This document shows positions 21,791-28,986 of a stretch of DNA of 35,721 nt, one piece after another. Made by a program: the position numbers and the translations under genes. How positions within the stretch are numbered: position 1 is the stretch's first letter; each line of letters opens with the position of its first letter. Source of the DNA: Clostridiales bacterium (GTDB taxonomy: Bacteria; Bacillota; Clostridia; Oscillospirales; Acutalibacteraceae); NCBI GenBank assembly GCA_019415925.1, contig DXYG01000020.1, positions 1-35,721 on the forward strand. Reading direction: 5' to 3'. Under the pieces are notes generated by a model, which made no database searches, was not told where the DNA came from, and saw nothing but the letters and a program-made list of their open reading frames with translations.

Positions 21791-22600
21791 TTACAGCTTT
21801 TCAGCGGCTTCGTCAAGGTAATTGCCCTCAAAAAATTCAACTCTGCCGTTGTCTACGCTCTTTGCAAGCTCGGAATCAATCGGTAGCTTTGCAAGCACTC
21901 TTGTGCCGTACTTTTCGGCAATTTCGTCAACGTGGCTTTCACCGAAAACAGAGAATTTCTTTCCGCATTCGGGGCAGGCAAAGTAGCTCATATTCTCAAC
22001 AATTCCGAGCACGGGAACATTCATCATATTTGCCATTTTTACTGCCTTTTCAACAATCATTCCGACTAATTCCTGCGGAGAAGCAACAACGACGATTCCG
22101 TCAAGCGGAATGCTCTGGAACACCGTCAGCGGAACGTCGCCCGTTCCCGGCGGCATATCGACAAACATATAGTCAACGTCGCCCCACACAACGTCTGTCC
22201 AGAACTGCTTAACCGTTCCCGTAATCATCGGTGAACGCCATACAACGGGGTCGGTTTCGTTTTCAAGCAAAAGGTTGATTGACATAATCTTTATGCCTGT
22301 TTCGGTTTCAACAGGAATAATTCCCTCGTCACTGCCCATACATCTCTGCGTTCTGCCGAATGCCTTGGGAATTGACGGGCCTGTGATATCTGCGTCAAGC
22401 ACAGCAACGCTCCTGCCCATTCTGTTCATTGTTACGGCGAGCATTGAGGTTACAAGACTTTTGCCTACGCCGCCCTTACCCGACACAACGCCGATTACCT
22501 TTTTAACGCTGCTGTACTGATTCAGCGCTTCGTGCAAATCTTCGTGATTATTGTCCTTACAGCTCGATGAGCATGAGGAACAATCGTGATTACATCCCAT
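21791..22600 (-). CDS. mrp: Mrp/NBP35-family Fe-S cluster carrier ATPase
   Basis: A 269-residue cytoplasmic P-loop ATPase that carries Fe-S clusters to target proteins. AAAGGAT lies upstream of the ATG. The deviant Walker A is GKGGVGKS (41-48), A-V-L-D-A-D-I-T-G-P-S follows, and F-V-D-M-P-P-G-T-G-D is the next nucleotide motif. C209-P-E-C212 is the conserved CxxC that bridges a cluster between two subunits. The N-terminus has an extra cysteine cluster (C3, C7, C10, C14), reminiscent of the N-terminal cluster of eukaryotic Nbp35 but with different spacing. LeuC and the Rnf proteins nearby are plausible clients, but the linkage is only by position. Confidence 0.92.
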   Translation of the reverse strand: MGCNHDCSSCSSSCKDNNHEDLHEALNQYSSVKKVIGVVSGKGGVGKSLVTSMLAVTMNRMGRSVAVLDADITGPSIPKAFGRTQRCMGSDEGIIPVETETGIKIMSINLLLENETDPVVWRSPMITGTVKQFWTDVVWGDVDYMFVDMPPGTGDVPLTVFQSIPLDGIVVVASPQELVGMIVEKAVKMANMMNVPVLGIVENMSYFACPECGKKFSVFGESHVDEIAEKYGTRVLAKLPIDSELAKSVDNGRVEFFEGNYLDEAAEKL

Positions 22601-22650
22601 TTTATTTATCCTTTCTTGATTATCTTTATGTTTTTATTTAATGTGTGATA

Positions 22651-22710
22651 TAAACCATAATTTAGTCGAGTGCCTCGACACGCAAATCGGCAGGGTGCCC
22701 CTGCAGGCAA
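22651..22710 (+). repeat. TAAACCATAATTTAG-type repeat with TGC-loop hairpins
   Basis: TAAACCATAATTTAG (22651-22665) is followed by two 6-bp hairpins, GTCGAG-TGC-CTCGAC and GCAGGG-TGC-CCCTGC, which have different stems but the same TGC loop. They are separated by ACGCAAATCG and followed by AGGCAAATCG. The opening 15 bases recur at 35663-35677. Confidence 0.75.
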
Positions 22711-22786
22711 ATCGAGTGGAAAAATCGGTTATTTAGGTGAAAACGGTTGCCCGAATTATAAATTGATATATAGGCAACGTTTTGTG

Positions 22787-22811
22787 AGCGACGAGGGCGT
22801 CGCTCGCTACG
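22787..22811 (+). repeat. Hairpin repeat, GAGCGACG type (second copy)
   Basis: Identical over 25 bases to 11882-11906, including the AGGG loop and the GCTAC tail. Confidence 0.88.
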
Positions 22812-22840
22812 ATTTTACACATACGTTTCTTTTACAATCG

Positions 22841-22868
22841 TAGGGACACGGCGTGCCGTGTCCGTAGT
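22841..22868. repeat. Hairpin repeat, GGACACGGC type
   Basis: GTAG-GGACACGGC-GT-GCCGTGTCC-GTAG. The 9-bp stem is perfect; the stem recurs at 33932-33951. Confidence 0.85.
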
Positions 22869-22922
22869 GATTATCAAACGCAACCGATTATATCAACATT
22901 ACCGTTACAAACAAACTTTTCC

Positions 22923-23003
22923 GTAGGGGACGGGTTCCTACACGTCCCATTCACAAAAATTGCAATGCAATTTTTGTGTGGACACGGAGTGAGTGTCCCT
23001 ACG
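22923..23003. repeat. Compound GTAGGG...CCCTAC element with three hairpins
   Basis: It contains GTAGGGGACG.../CGTCCC (22923-22948), a 13-bp-arm hairpin CACAAAAATTGCA/TGCAATTTTTGTG (22952-22978) and GGACAC/GTGTCC with a CCCTACG end (22980-23003). The overall plan matches the paired-hairpin elements, but the two halves have different stems. Confidence 0.8.
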
Positions 23004-23038
23004 TCAACGTTGCTATAATTCCAACGCTAAATTATCGT

Positions 23039-23713
23039 TTATTCTTCAACAATCACCGGTTCGGGCTCCTGCGTTTCTTCGGGTGCAGGTACTTCTGTTT
23101 CCTCCTGTGCGGGTGCCTCTGTCACAACAGGCTGAGTTTCGGGAGCCTGAGTCTGAGGTGCCTCTGTCGGAGCCTCCGTGTAAACCTCGGTAGGAGCTTC
23201 GGTTGTAACAGGTTCGGTCTGAACAGCCTGAGTTTCGGCGTTAGTCTGCGCCTGAGTTGTAACCTCGGCAGTTGTCGCAATTGTCGATGGTGCAGTCGTA
23301 GCTTTTTTGTCGCTGTTTCCGCCCGAACACTGCGTTACCGCAAACACAATTGCCGCAATAAGACACATAACAGCCGCTATGGTAAGCACTGCCGCAACCG
23401 CCTTGTTGGAGCTTTTCTTCTTTTTTCCGCCCGACTTACGTTTGCCTGTCGGGGTTGTGTTTATGTAATATTCCTCGGAATTGTTTTCAAAGTCATCATC
23501 AAAGGCATAGCCCTTGTTGTCCTCTCCCGTCTGCGAGTCAAAATTATCGCCGTAATCATTTTCATCGTCATTTCGGCTTGTTTCCTCAGCCTCGCTGTGG
23601 ACTGTATGCGAAAAGCTACCCGCTGCGTCTACGTCAAAATTATCCAAATCATAGTCGTTTGACGTTTTGCCGTTTGTAAAATCAAAGTTGTCGCCGTAAT
23701 CTTTATTATCCAT
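23039..23713 (-). CDS. Single-pass membrane protein with Thr/Pro/Glu-rich outer tail
   Basis: A 224-residue protein. The ATG at 23713 has AGGAG 8 bases upstream, while an earlier ATG (23719) is too close to it. Residues 1 to about 95 are acidic and contain the motif D-Y-G-D-N-F-D twice (5-11 and 53-59). A basic patch (KRKSGGKKKK) precedes one membrane segment (about 104-128), so the N-terminus is cytoplasmic. The C-terminal ~95 residues are Thr/Ala/Glu/Pro-rich, with T-E-A-P-T repeats, extended and probably outside the cell. No domain is recognised. Its TEAPT tail resembles cell-wall-spanning linkers. Cotranscription is uncertain. Confidence 0.75.
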   Translation of the reverse strand: MDNKDYGDNFDFTNGKTSNDYDLDNFDVDAAGSFSHTVHSEAEETSRNDDENDYGDNFDSQTGEDNKGYAFDDDFENNSEEYYINTTPTGKRKSGGKKKKSSNKAVAAVLTIAAVMCLIAAIVFAVTQCSGGNSDKKATTAPSTIATTAEVTTQAQTNAETQAVQTEPVTTEAPTEVYTEAPTEAPQTQAPETQPVVTEAPAQEETEVPAPEETQEPEPVIVEE

Positions 23714-23796
23714 AATCATATCTCCTTTCATTCAGAATATGATTTATAAAAATGATAAATCAACAGGTGCGTTTTGTCAATACGCACTCGACTTTA

Positions 23797-24441
23797 TCAG
23801 CGAGTGAGCCTGTCAATATCCGCCATATTTGCAAGCACCATAAGCGTTTCGTGCTTGTCAAAAATATGGTCGGGGCTGGGGTTTGCGTAAATCACACCGC
23901 CCTTTTTGGTAGCAAGAATGCTTACATTATATTTATTACGGACAGATTTCTGAAGAATTGTCTTGCCGACCCAGCCGTCGGGCACTGCGATTTCGCAAAT
24001 TGCGGTATCTTCGGAAAGCTCGAAATAATCAAAAATATTCTTTGCACCGTATTTTATCGCAAGGCGTTCAGCCATTTCTTTTTCAGCATAGACAACGTGG
24101 TCTGCACCGTTTCTTAAGAGCAGCTTACGGTGAACCTCTCTGCTTGCCCTTGCAAGAATGTACTTTGCGCCTAAATCCTTGAGCAGAACCGTTATTTCAA
24201 GCGCATTCTGAAAATTATCTCCGATTGCAACGACGCACAAATCAAAGTTATTCACGCCGAGCGACTTCATAAAAGCCTCGTCGGTTGCGTCGGCAATGTG
24301 AATATCGTCAATTATGCTTACTGCATTGTCGGCACGTTCCTCGTTTTTTTCAAGTGCGAGCACCTCGTTGCCCTCGTCAATCAGCTTTTGCGCCATATGT
24401 CTGCCGAATCTGCCCAGACCTATAATTAAAATTGATTTCAT
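23797..24441 (-). CDS. trkA: Potassium uptake regulatory subunit TrkA/KtrA
   Basis: A 214-residue cytoplasmic gating ring protein for the membrane subunit encoded just before it (14-base gap, AAGGAAG site). The RCK_N Rossmann domain (1 to about 125) has I-G-L-G-R-F-G (7-13), an acidic residue ending the second strand (A-L-E-K), and D-L-C-V-V-A-I-G-D further on. The RCK_C domain (about 135-214) follows. Single-RCK proteins of this size are KtrA type; nucleotides, and in many Firmicutes c-di-AMP, control the channel. Which ligand acts here is not visible. Confidence 0.92.
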   Translation of the reverse strand: MKSILIIGLGRFGRHMAQKLIDEGNEVLALEKNEERADNAVSIIDDIHIADATDEAFMKSLGVNNFDLCVVAIGDNFQNALEITVLLKDLGAKYILARASREVHRKLLLRNGADHVVYAEKEMAERLAIKYGAKNIFDYFELSEDTAICEIAVPDGWVGKTILQKSVRNKYNVSILATKKGGVIYANPSPDHIFDKHETLMVLANMADIDRLTR

Positions 24442-24454
24442 ATTGTAATCTTCC

Positions 24455-25834
24455 TTATCCTATCTGTATTTTTTCAAGCGGCTTCTGCGACTGCGGCTTG
24501 CTCTTGTAATTTGAAAAGGCAAACAGCATTGTAAGCGAGCCCACTCTGCCGAAAAGCATTAAAAGCGTCAGAAGAACTGACGAAACTGTGCCGAGCTGAG
24601 TTGTAATTCCCGTTGTCAGTCCTACCGTTGCGATAGCCGACGCCGATTCAAACAATGCGTTGATAAACGGAATATCGTCAAGCGTAGAAATAACAACCGC
24701 CGCACCGCCCGAAAAGCAGAGATACAACGTTACTGCGCAGGTAGCAAGCCTTGTTACGTTTTCTTCAAGACGTCTGCCGAGCATTTCTGCTGTTTTTCTG
24801 TGCTTGAAGGTGCTGATGATTGAGGAAATCAAAACGGCGAACGTAGTCGTTTTCATACCGCCTGCAGTTGAGCCGGGCGAACCGCCCACGAGCATAAGCA
24901 CAATCATTATGAACATACTTGAATGGGTTATTGTTGAAAGGTCAACGGTATTAAATCCAGCCGTTCTTGTTGTTACGGACTGAAACAGTGCCGAGCCTAT
25001 CTGCTGAGGCAGACTCTCCTTGTTTGAAACGGGATTTTTAAGCTCTGTAAGGAACAGCAGAACTGCTCCGAGAACTATAAGAGCCGAGCTTATGAGCAGA
25101 ACAACCTTCGTTTGAAGTCTGAATTTTGACAGTCTGAATTTGCTTTCGAGTATATCACGCCACACGAAAAAGCCAAGACCGCCGATTACGATAAGCAGGC
25201 TTATCACAACGCAGACATATATATTAGAAACGTAGCCCGTCAGCGAGGAAAAATCTCCCGACCCTCCCATAAGGTCAAAGCCTGCGTTACAAAACGCCGA
25301 AACGCTGTGGAACAGCGAATACCAAACTCCCTTTAAAAATCCGAACTGCGGAACAAACGCAAACGAAAGCAAAAATGCGCCCACAAGCTCCACCGTAAGC
25401 GTTCCGAGCAGGATAAAGCGTGTCATTTTTACTATTCCGCCGAGCTGCGGAGCAGAAACGGAGCTTTGCATTATTTCACGGGATGCAAGACCGATTTTCT
25501 TTTTAGTTATTGAGATTGCGGAAATACAGATTGTCATAAATCCTATTCCGCCTACCTGAATAAGTCCCAGAATTACAAGCTGACCGAAAAGCGACCAGTA
25601 GTTGTGGGTATCGACCTTTACAAGTCCCGTAACGCACACAGCCGAGGTTGCGGTAAAGTAAGAGGTCATAAACGGAGTCGGCAGACCGCTCCGAGAGGAA
25701 ATCGGCAGGCACAAAAGCACCGTTCCCAGAAGAATAATTATAAGAAAACCCATAAGAATTATTTTCATAGGCGACAGACGTTTAAACGAACCTCTTGCCG
25801 TTTTAAAAATACTCTTTATCTCAACCGCCCCCAA
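24455..25834 (-). CDS. trkH: Potassium uptake membrane subunit TrkH/KtrB
   Basis: A 459-residue channel-like K+ transporter with four M-P-M repeats. The four pore loops show S-A-V-C-V-T-G-L, S-A-F-C-N-A-G-F, R-T-A-G-F-N-T and S-A-I-A-T-V-G-L, with the filter Gly in each. G-G-I-G-F-M-T-I is a further family motif. It forms a K+ uptake system with the downstream trkA. The start is uncertain: TTG at 25834 gives a full basic N-terminus but has no clear ribosome site; the next Met (25768) also lacks one. Length fits KtrB (about 450). Confidence 0.9.
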   Translation of the reverse strand: MGAVEIKSIFKTARGSFKRLSPMKIILMGFLIIILLGTVLLCLPISSRSGLPTPFMTSYFTATSAVCVTGLVKVDTHNYWSLFGQLVILGLIQVGGIGFMTICISAISITKKKIGLASREIMQSSVSAPQLGGIVKMTRFILLGTLTVELVGAFLLSFAFVPQFGFLKGVWYSLFHSVSAFCNAGFDLMGGSGDFSSLTGYVSNIYVCVVISLLIVIGGLGFFVWRDILESKFRLSKFRLQTKVVLLISSALIVLGAVLLFLTELKNPVSNKESLPQQIGSALFQSVTTRTAGFNTVDLSTITHSSMFIMIVLMLVGGSPGSTAGGMKTTTFAVLISSIISTFKHRKTAEMLGRRLEENVTRLATCAVTLYLCFSGGAAVVISTLDDIPFINALFESASAIATVGLTTGITTQLGTVSSVLLTLLMLFGRVGSLTMLFAFSNYKSKPQSQKPLEKIQIG

Positions 25835-25947
25835 TACAAAACAAGCAGGTTACTTTAATATACTTTAATTTACATAATATAGTATCAAATTTAGTGCAGA
25901 AAATCAATATTTTTCAAAATAAAACAACTACATTATAAAATATACCG

Positions 25948-25977
25948 TTGATATACCATATAATTTAATGCTATAAT
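25948..25977 (+). promoter_or_regulatory. Promoter of the nucleotidyltransferase gene
   Basis: TTGATA, 18-base spacer, TATAAT, about 30 bases before the ATG at 26008. Confidence 0.8.
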
Positions 25978-26007
25978 ATTTATAAAAATTTGTTCGGAGG
26001 TTATTTT

Positions 26008-26814
26008 ATGACAAAATACAGCAATGACGATTACTTTAATTCAATCATTTCGGCTTTTGAACAGCTAAAAGAAACCGACGCCGTTGTGCTCGGAGGTTCA
26101 CGCTCAACAGGAGTAAACGACAATTCCTCAGACTACGACGTTTACGTCTATCTTAACTCGGAGCTTTCGCTTGAGGACAAACGCAAAACCGTAATGCCGT
26201 TCTGCTCAGAGGGCGAAATCGGCAACCACTACTGGGAGCTTGAGGACAATTGCATTCTCAAAAGCGGAACGCATATTGACATTATCTACCGCACCGTTGA
26301 AAAATTTGAACAGCTTTTACATTTTATTGTTGACGAGGGAAAACCCTTTAACGGCTACACAACCTGCTTCTGGCACAACATAATAAACAGCAAGGTGCTG
26401 TTTGATAAGACGGGTGAATTTACCGCCCTTCAGAAGAAGTATGACATTCCCTATCCCGACAAGCTGAGGAAGAATATAATTGAAAACAACCGCAATCTGT
26501 TAAGCGGCAAGCTTCCCTCTTATGATATGCAGATTAAAAAGGCTGAATCAAGAGGGGATTTAGTCAGCGTTCACCACAGAACAACGGAATTTCTGGCAAG
26601 CTATTTCGACATTATCTTTGCACTCAACAGGCTCACCCACCCCGGTGAAAAGCGCCTTGTGTCGCTGTGCAAAAGCAATTGCAAAATCCTCCCCGAAAAT
26701 TTTGAGGAAAACATAAACGCCCTGTTTGCAAGCGTAACAAAGGGCGGCAGTTATGAAATTGTATGCGATATGGTAAAAAGTCTTGACAAGGTGATTGAGC
26801 AGGCAGAAGTGTAA
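26008..26814 (+). CDS. MNT-type nucleotidyltransferase domain protein
   Basis: A 268-residue soluble protein. The ATG at 26008 has CGGAGG 8 bases upstream. The nucleotidyltransferase signature is G-G-S-R-S-T-G (29-35) with S-D-Y-D (41-44), giving the two metal-binding carboxylates D42 and D44; a third carboxylate is likely in H-I-D-I-I-Y further on. The remainder is helical and resembles DUF4037 or aminoglycoside adenylyltransferase-like proteins. The substrate (antibiotic, protein or RNA) cannot be read from sequence. It is monocistronic, with its own promoter and terminator. No HEPN partner gene is adjacent, so a toxin-antitoxin pair is not supported. Confidence 0.82.
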   Translation: MTKYSNDDYFNSIISAFEQLKETDAVVLGGSRSTGVNDNSSDYDVYVYLNSELSLEDKRKTVMPFCSEGEIGNHYWELEDNCILKSGTHIDIIYRTVEKFEQLLHFIVDEGKPFNGYTTCFWHNIINSKVLFDKTGEFTALQKKYDIPYPDKLRKNIIENNRNLLSGKLPSYDMQIKKAESRGDLVSVHHRTTEFLASYFDIIFALNRLTHPGEKRLVSLCKSNCKILPENFEENINALFASVTKGGSYEIVCDMVKSLDKVIEQAEV

Positions 26815-26832
26815 TTCAATTAACAATTTTAA

Positions 26833-26858
26833 AAGGGCACGTTTATTCGTGCCTTTTT
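26833..26858 (+). terminator. Rho-independent terminator of the nucleotidyltransferase gene
   Basis: AAAAGGGCACG and CGTGCCTTTTT form a stem of about 10 pairs with one extra base, ending in a T-run, about 20 bases after the stop. Confidence 0.85.
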
Positions 26859-26919
26859 ACTTTTCTCTGCAAAATCCGACTGAATAATTTATAAAATTTC
26901 AGTTTTTTATAAAAAAATA

Positions 26920-26948
26920 TTGGCTGTTTTGAAATTTTGTTGTATAAT
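26920..26948 (+). promoter_or_regulatory. Promoter of the apbE-(rnf) gene group
   Basis: TTGGCT, 17-base spacer, TATAAT, about 35 bases before the apbE start. It is the only strong promoter seen before the Rnf genes. Confidence 0.75.
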
Positions 26949-26982
26949 TAATTTTATATACTGTTTATAAGGGTATGATGCT

Positions 26983-27993
26983 TTGAAACTTCTGCGCAAA
27001 TCCTGCATTTTAATTATGACTGCCGCCGTTATTTTCTCTTCGGGGTGCAGTCTGGAATCAAAATACAACTGCGAGTTTTTCGCAATGGATACAGTTATGA
27101 CGATTAACGCCTACGGCAGTAAAAGCGAAAGTGCGGTAAAAGCGGCGCAGAATGAAATTAACAGGCTTGATAAGCTGTTGTCCGTACAGAATGAAAACAG
27201 CGAAATTTTCAGGCTCAATCAGTCAAAGGAAATGACCGTTTCAGAAGATACGCTTACTCTTATCACATGTTCAAAGGAAATCTACACGCTTACAGGCGGT
27301 GCATTCGACATAAGCTGCGAGCCGCTTGCACGTGAATGGGGATTTTATTCGGGACTTGAAAACAAGGTTCCGTCGCAACAGGCAATTAAAATTGCGCTTG
27401 AGGGCATCGGAGCAGAGCATATAAATATAGAAAACAACACTGTAACGCTTGACGAAAACACTTCGCTTGACCTCGGCGGAATCGCAAAGGGCTATGCATC
27501 GCATAAAGCGGCTGAAATCCTGAAAGAACACGGCGTTACCTCTGCACTTATGTCGCTCGGCGGAAATGTTAGAGCCGTAGGCTCAAAGCCTGACGGAGAA
27601 AACTGGAGTGTTGCAGTAACCGACCCCGACGACAACGCAAAGAGCGTAGGTACGCTTAAAATTTCCGATAAAGCCGTTGTGACCTCGGGCGGCTATCAGC
27701 GTTATTTTGAAGAAAACGGACAAATCTATCATCATATAATAGATACTAAAACGGGTTATCCTGCCGACAGCGGCTTGAAATCCGTCACTGTTGTTTCAGG
27801 TGACGACACGCTTGCAGACGCTCTTTCAACCTCGCTGTTTGTTATGGGACTTGAACAGTCGGGTGAGTTTTACAGAGAAAACAACTCGCTTTTCGGAGCA
27901 GTTTTTATTACCGACAGCAATGAAATTTACGTTACCGACAATCTGAAGGACAGCTTTATGTCCGAGCAAGGCTTTGAGGTGATTTCAGTATGA
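26983..27993 (+). CDS. apbE: FAD:protein FMN transferase, lipoprotein
   Basis: A 336-residue lipoprotein that attaches FMN from FAD onto Thr residues of target proteins outside the membrane. Start is TTG at 26983, with AAGGG upstream; the nearby ATGs run into a stop. The signal peptide has the lipobox S-S-G-C (C22). M-D-T-V-M-T, D-L-G-G-I-A-K-G-Y-A, and H-H-I-I-D-T-K-T-G-Y-P are the conserved ApbE motifs; T-S-G-G-Y-Q-R-Y lies before the last. RnfD (T151) and RnfG (T153), encoded downstream, carry the target motifs. Its stop overlaps the next start by 4 bases (ATGA). Confidence 0.95.
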   Translation: MKLLRKSCILIMTAAVIFSSGCSLESKYNCEFFAMDTVMTINAYGSKSESAVKAAQNEINRLDKLLSVQNENSEIFRLNQSKEMTVSEDTLTLITCSKEIYTLTGGAFDISCEPLAREWGFYSGLENKVPSQQAIKIALEGIGAEHINIENNTVTLDENTSLDLGGIAKGYASHKAAEILKEHGVTSALMSLGGNVRAVGSKPDGENWSVAVTDPDDNAKSVGTLKISDKAVVTSGGYQRYFEENGQIYHHIIDTKTGYPADSGLKSVTVVSGDDTLADALSTSLFVMGLEQSGEFYRENNSLFGAVFITDSNEIYVTDNLKDSFMSEQGFEVISV

Positions 27994-28385
27994 CAAACCG
28001 CATATGGATAGTCGTATTTTCATTTGTTGCTCTGCTTTGCCTTGGCGTGTGGCTTTTTATTTCAAATGTTTCATCACCGTCAAGGGTTGTCGGAATTTAC
28101 AAAGACGGCAGTCTTGTTGAAAAAATAGATTTGAACAGCGTTACGGGCGAGCGTGAAATCACGCTTTCGGGCGAATACGGCGACAATGTAATTCTTGTAT
28201 CAAACGGTCACATAAAGATGAAATCAGCAGATTGTCCCGACAAGCTCTGCGTTGAGCACGGCGAGCTGAAAAGCAGTTCTTCACCGATTGTGTGTCTGCC
28301 GAACAAGGTGGTAATAAAATTTGAAAACAGTACAGACGGAGCAGACGCAAAAACAGGAGCAATAAAATGCATACAAAAAAACTGA
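27990..28385 (+). CDS. NusG domain II-containing membrane-anchored protein
   Basis: A 131-residue protein with one N-terminal membrane segment (about 5-26) and an outer beta-rich NusG_II-like domain (about 32-118). This family is not the transcription factor NusG; it shares only the fold. V-G-I-Y-K-D-G-S-L-V-E and S-A-D-C-P-D-K-L-C-V are typical; three cysteines lie outside. Such genes often sit with apbE and rnf or other flavin-based electron-transfer genes. It overlaps apbE by 4 bases and the next gene by 19 bases, so the three are translationally coupled. The biochemical role is unknown. Confidence 0.85.
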   Translation: MTNRIWIVVFSFVALLCLGVWLFISNVSSPSRVVGIYKDGSLVEKIDLNSVTGEREITLSGEYGDNVILVSNGHIKMKSADCPDKLCVEHGELKSSSSPIVCLPNKVVIKFENSTDGADAKTGAIKCIQKN

Positions 28386-28864
28386 TTTTAACCGCAATTC
28401 TCACCGCTTTTGCGCTCGTTGCGTTTGTGATTGAGGGGGCAATCCCTCCGCTCACACCGATTTACGGCGTAAAGCTCGGACTGGCAAACGTTTTTACACT
28501 CTTTGCTCTATATGCGCTCGGCGCACGCTATGCGGTGGCAGTAATGTCGCTGAGAATCGTGCTGGGATGTATATTTACGGGACAGCTCGTGTCGTTTATC
28601 TACAGCCTTTCGGGAGGACTTCTTTCGTTCTTGCTGATGGTACTGCTGAAACGCTTTTTTCCGCTAAAACAGCTTTGGGTGCTGAGCGTTCTGAGTGCCG
28701 TAACGCACAACATAGGTCAGCTTGCGGCGGCTGTTTTTATGACGCAGACCTTAGCAATTGCGTATTACCTGCCGGTACTGATTCTGTCGGGAATAATTGC
28801 AGGAGCATTTACGGGCTTGTGCGCACAAATAGTGCTGACAAGGATTTCAAAACTTAAAATTTAA
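28367..28864 (+). CDS. Gx transporter / heptaprenyl diphosphate synthase component I-like membrane protein
   Basis: A 165-residue integral membrane protein with about five membrane segments; AGGAG lies upstream of the ATG and inside the previous gene. K-L-G-L-A-N-V-F-T-L and R-I-V-L-G-C-I-F-T-G match the Hpre_diP_synt_I (PF07456) family, now often called Gx transporter. It resembles small ECF-type substrate-binding membrane components. With apbE and the NusG_II gene it forms a conserved trio next to rnf, so flavin or quinone-precursor transport is plausible but unproven. Enzyme annotation as a prenyl synthase is likely wrong, since no catalytic motif is seen. Confidence 0.8.
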   Translation: MHTKKLILTAILTAFALVAFVIEGAIPPLTPIYGVKLGLANVFTLFALYALGARYAVAVMSLRIVLGCIFTGQLVSFIYSLSGGLLSFLLMVLLKRFFPLKQLWVLSVLSAVTHNIGQLAAAVFMTQTLAIAYYLPVLILSGIIAGAFTGLCAQIVLTRISKLKI

Positions 28865-28873
28865 CGTACAAAC

Positions 28874-28950
28874 GTAGGGAACGACCCCTGTGTCGTTCCT
28901 ATTAGGTTAGATGTTTGCTTATCAGGAACGACACAGGGGTCGTTCCCTAC
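28874..28950. repeat. GTAGGG-type paired-hairpin repeat between Gx gene and rnfC
   Basis: The most intact copy in the window: the two arms (GTAGGGAACGACCCCTGTGT... and its complement) pair over about 28 bases and each also folds on itself (GGAACGAC/GTCGTTCC). It lies 10 bases past the Gx stop and 36 bases before rnfC. It could weaken readthrough or protect the upstream mRNA. Confidence 0.9.
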
Positions 28951-28986
28951 ATATATAATATTTCACTTTTTATGGAGGATAGGGAT

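Larger units (their letters stand above)
22601..23038. other. 438-bp intergenic repeat island
   Basis: No gene is seen between mrp and the next protein gene. It holds a run of separate stem-loops: GTCGAG/CTCGAC (22665-22679), GCAGGG/CCCTGC (22690-22704), AAAACGGTTGCC...GGCAACGTTTT (22741-22784), the GAGCGACG element (22787-22811), a GGACACGGC element (22841-22868) and a compound element (22923-23003). The density of hairpins suggests a landing place for small repeats. Confidence 0.75.

Noticed and set aside
21505..23003. A CRISPR array in the repeat-rich gaps
   Set aside because: Repeats are palindromic, of unequal spacing and differing sequence, with no regular spacers and no cas genes.
22976..23662. 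A 228-codon plus-strand frame rich in Cys/Arg/Leu
   Set aside because: It is the antisense shadow of the repetitive membrane protein gene on the minus strand. Its start lies in a repeat and there is no ribosome site.
26008..26814. An antibiotic-resistance adenylyltransferase or MNT/HEPN toxin-antitoxin antidote
   Set aside because: The nucleotidyltransferase motif is clear, but there is no close resistance-enzyme signature and no HEPN gene beside it.
28367..28864. Heptaprenyl diphosphate synthase subunit
   Set aside because: The name is inherited from a family label. The protein is a small multi-pass membrane protein without prenyl-synthase Asp-rich motifs.
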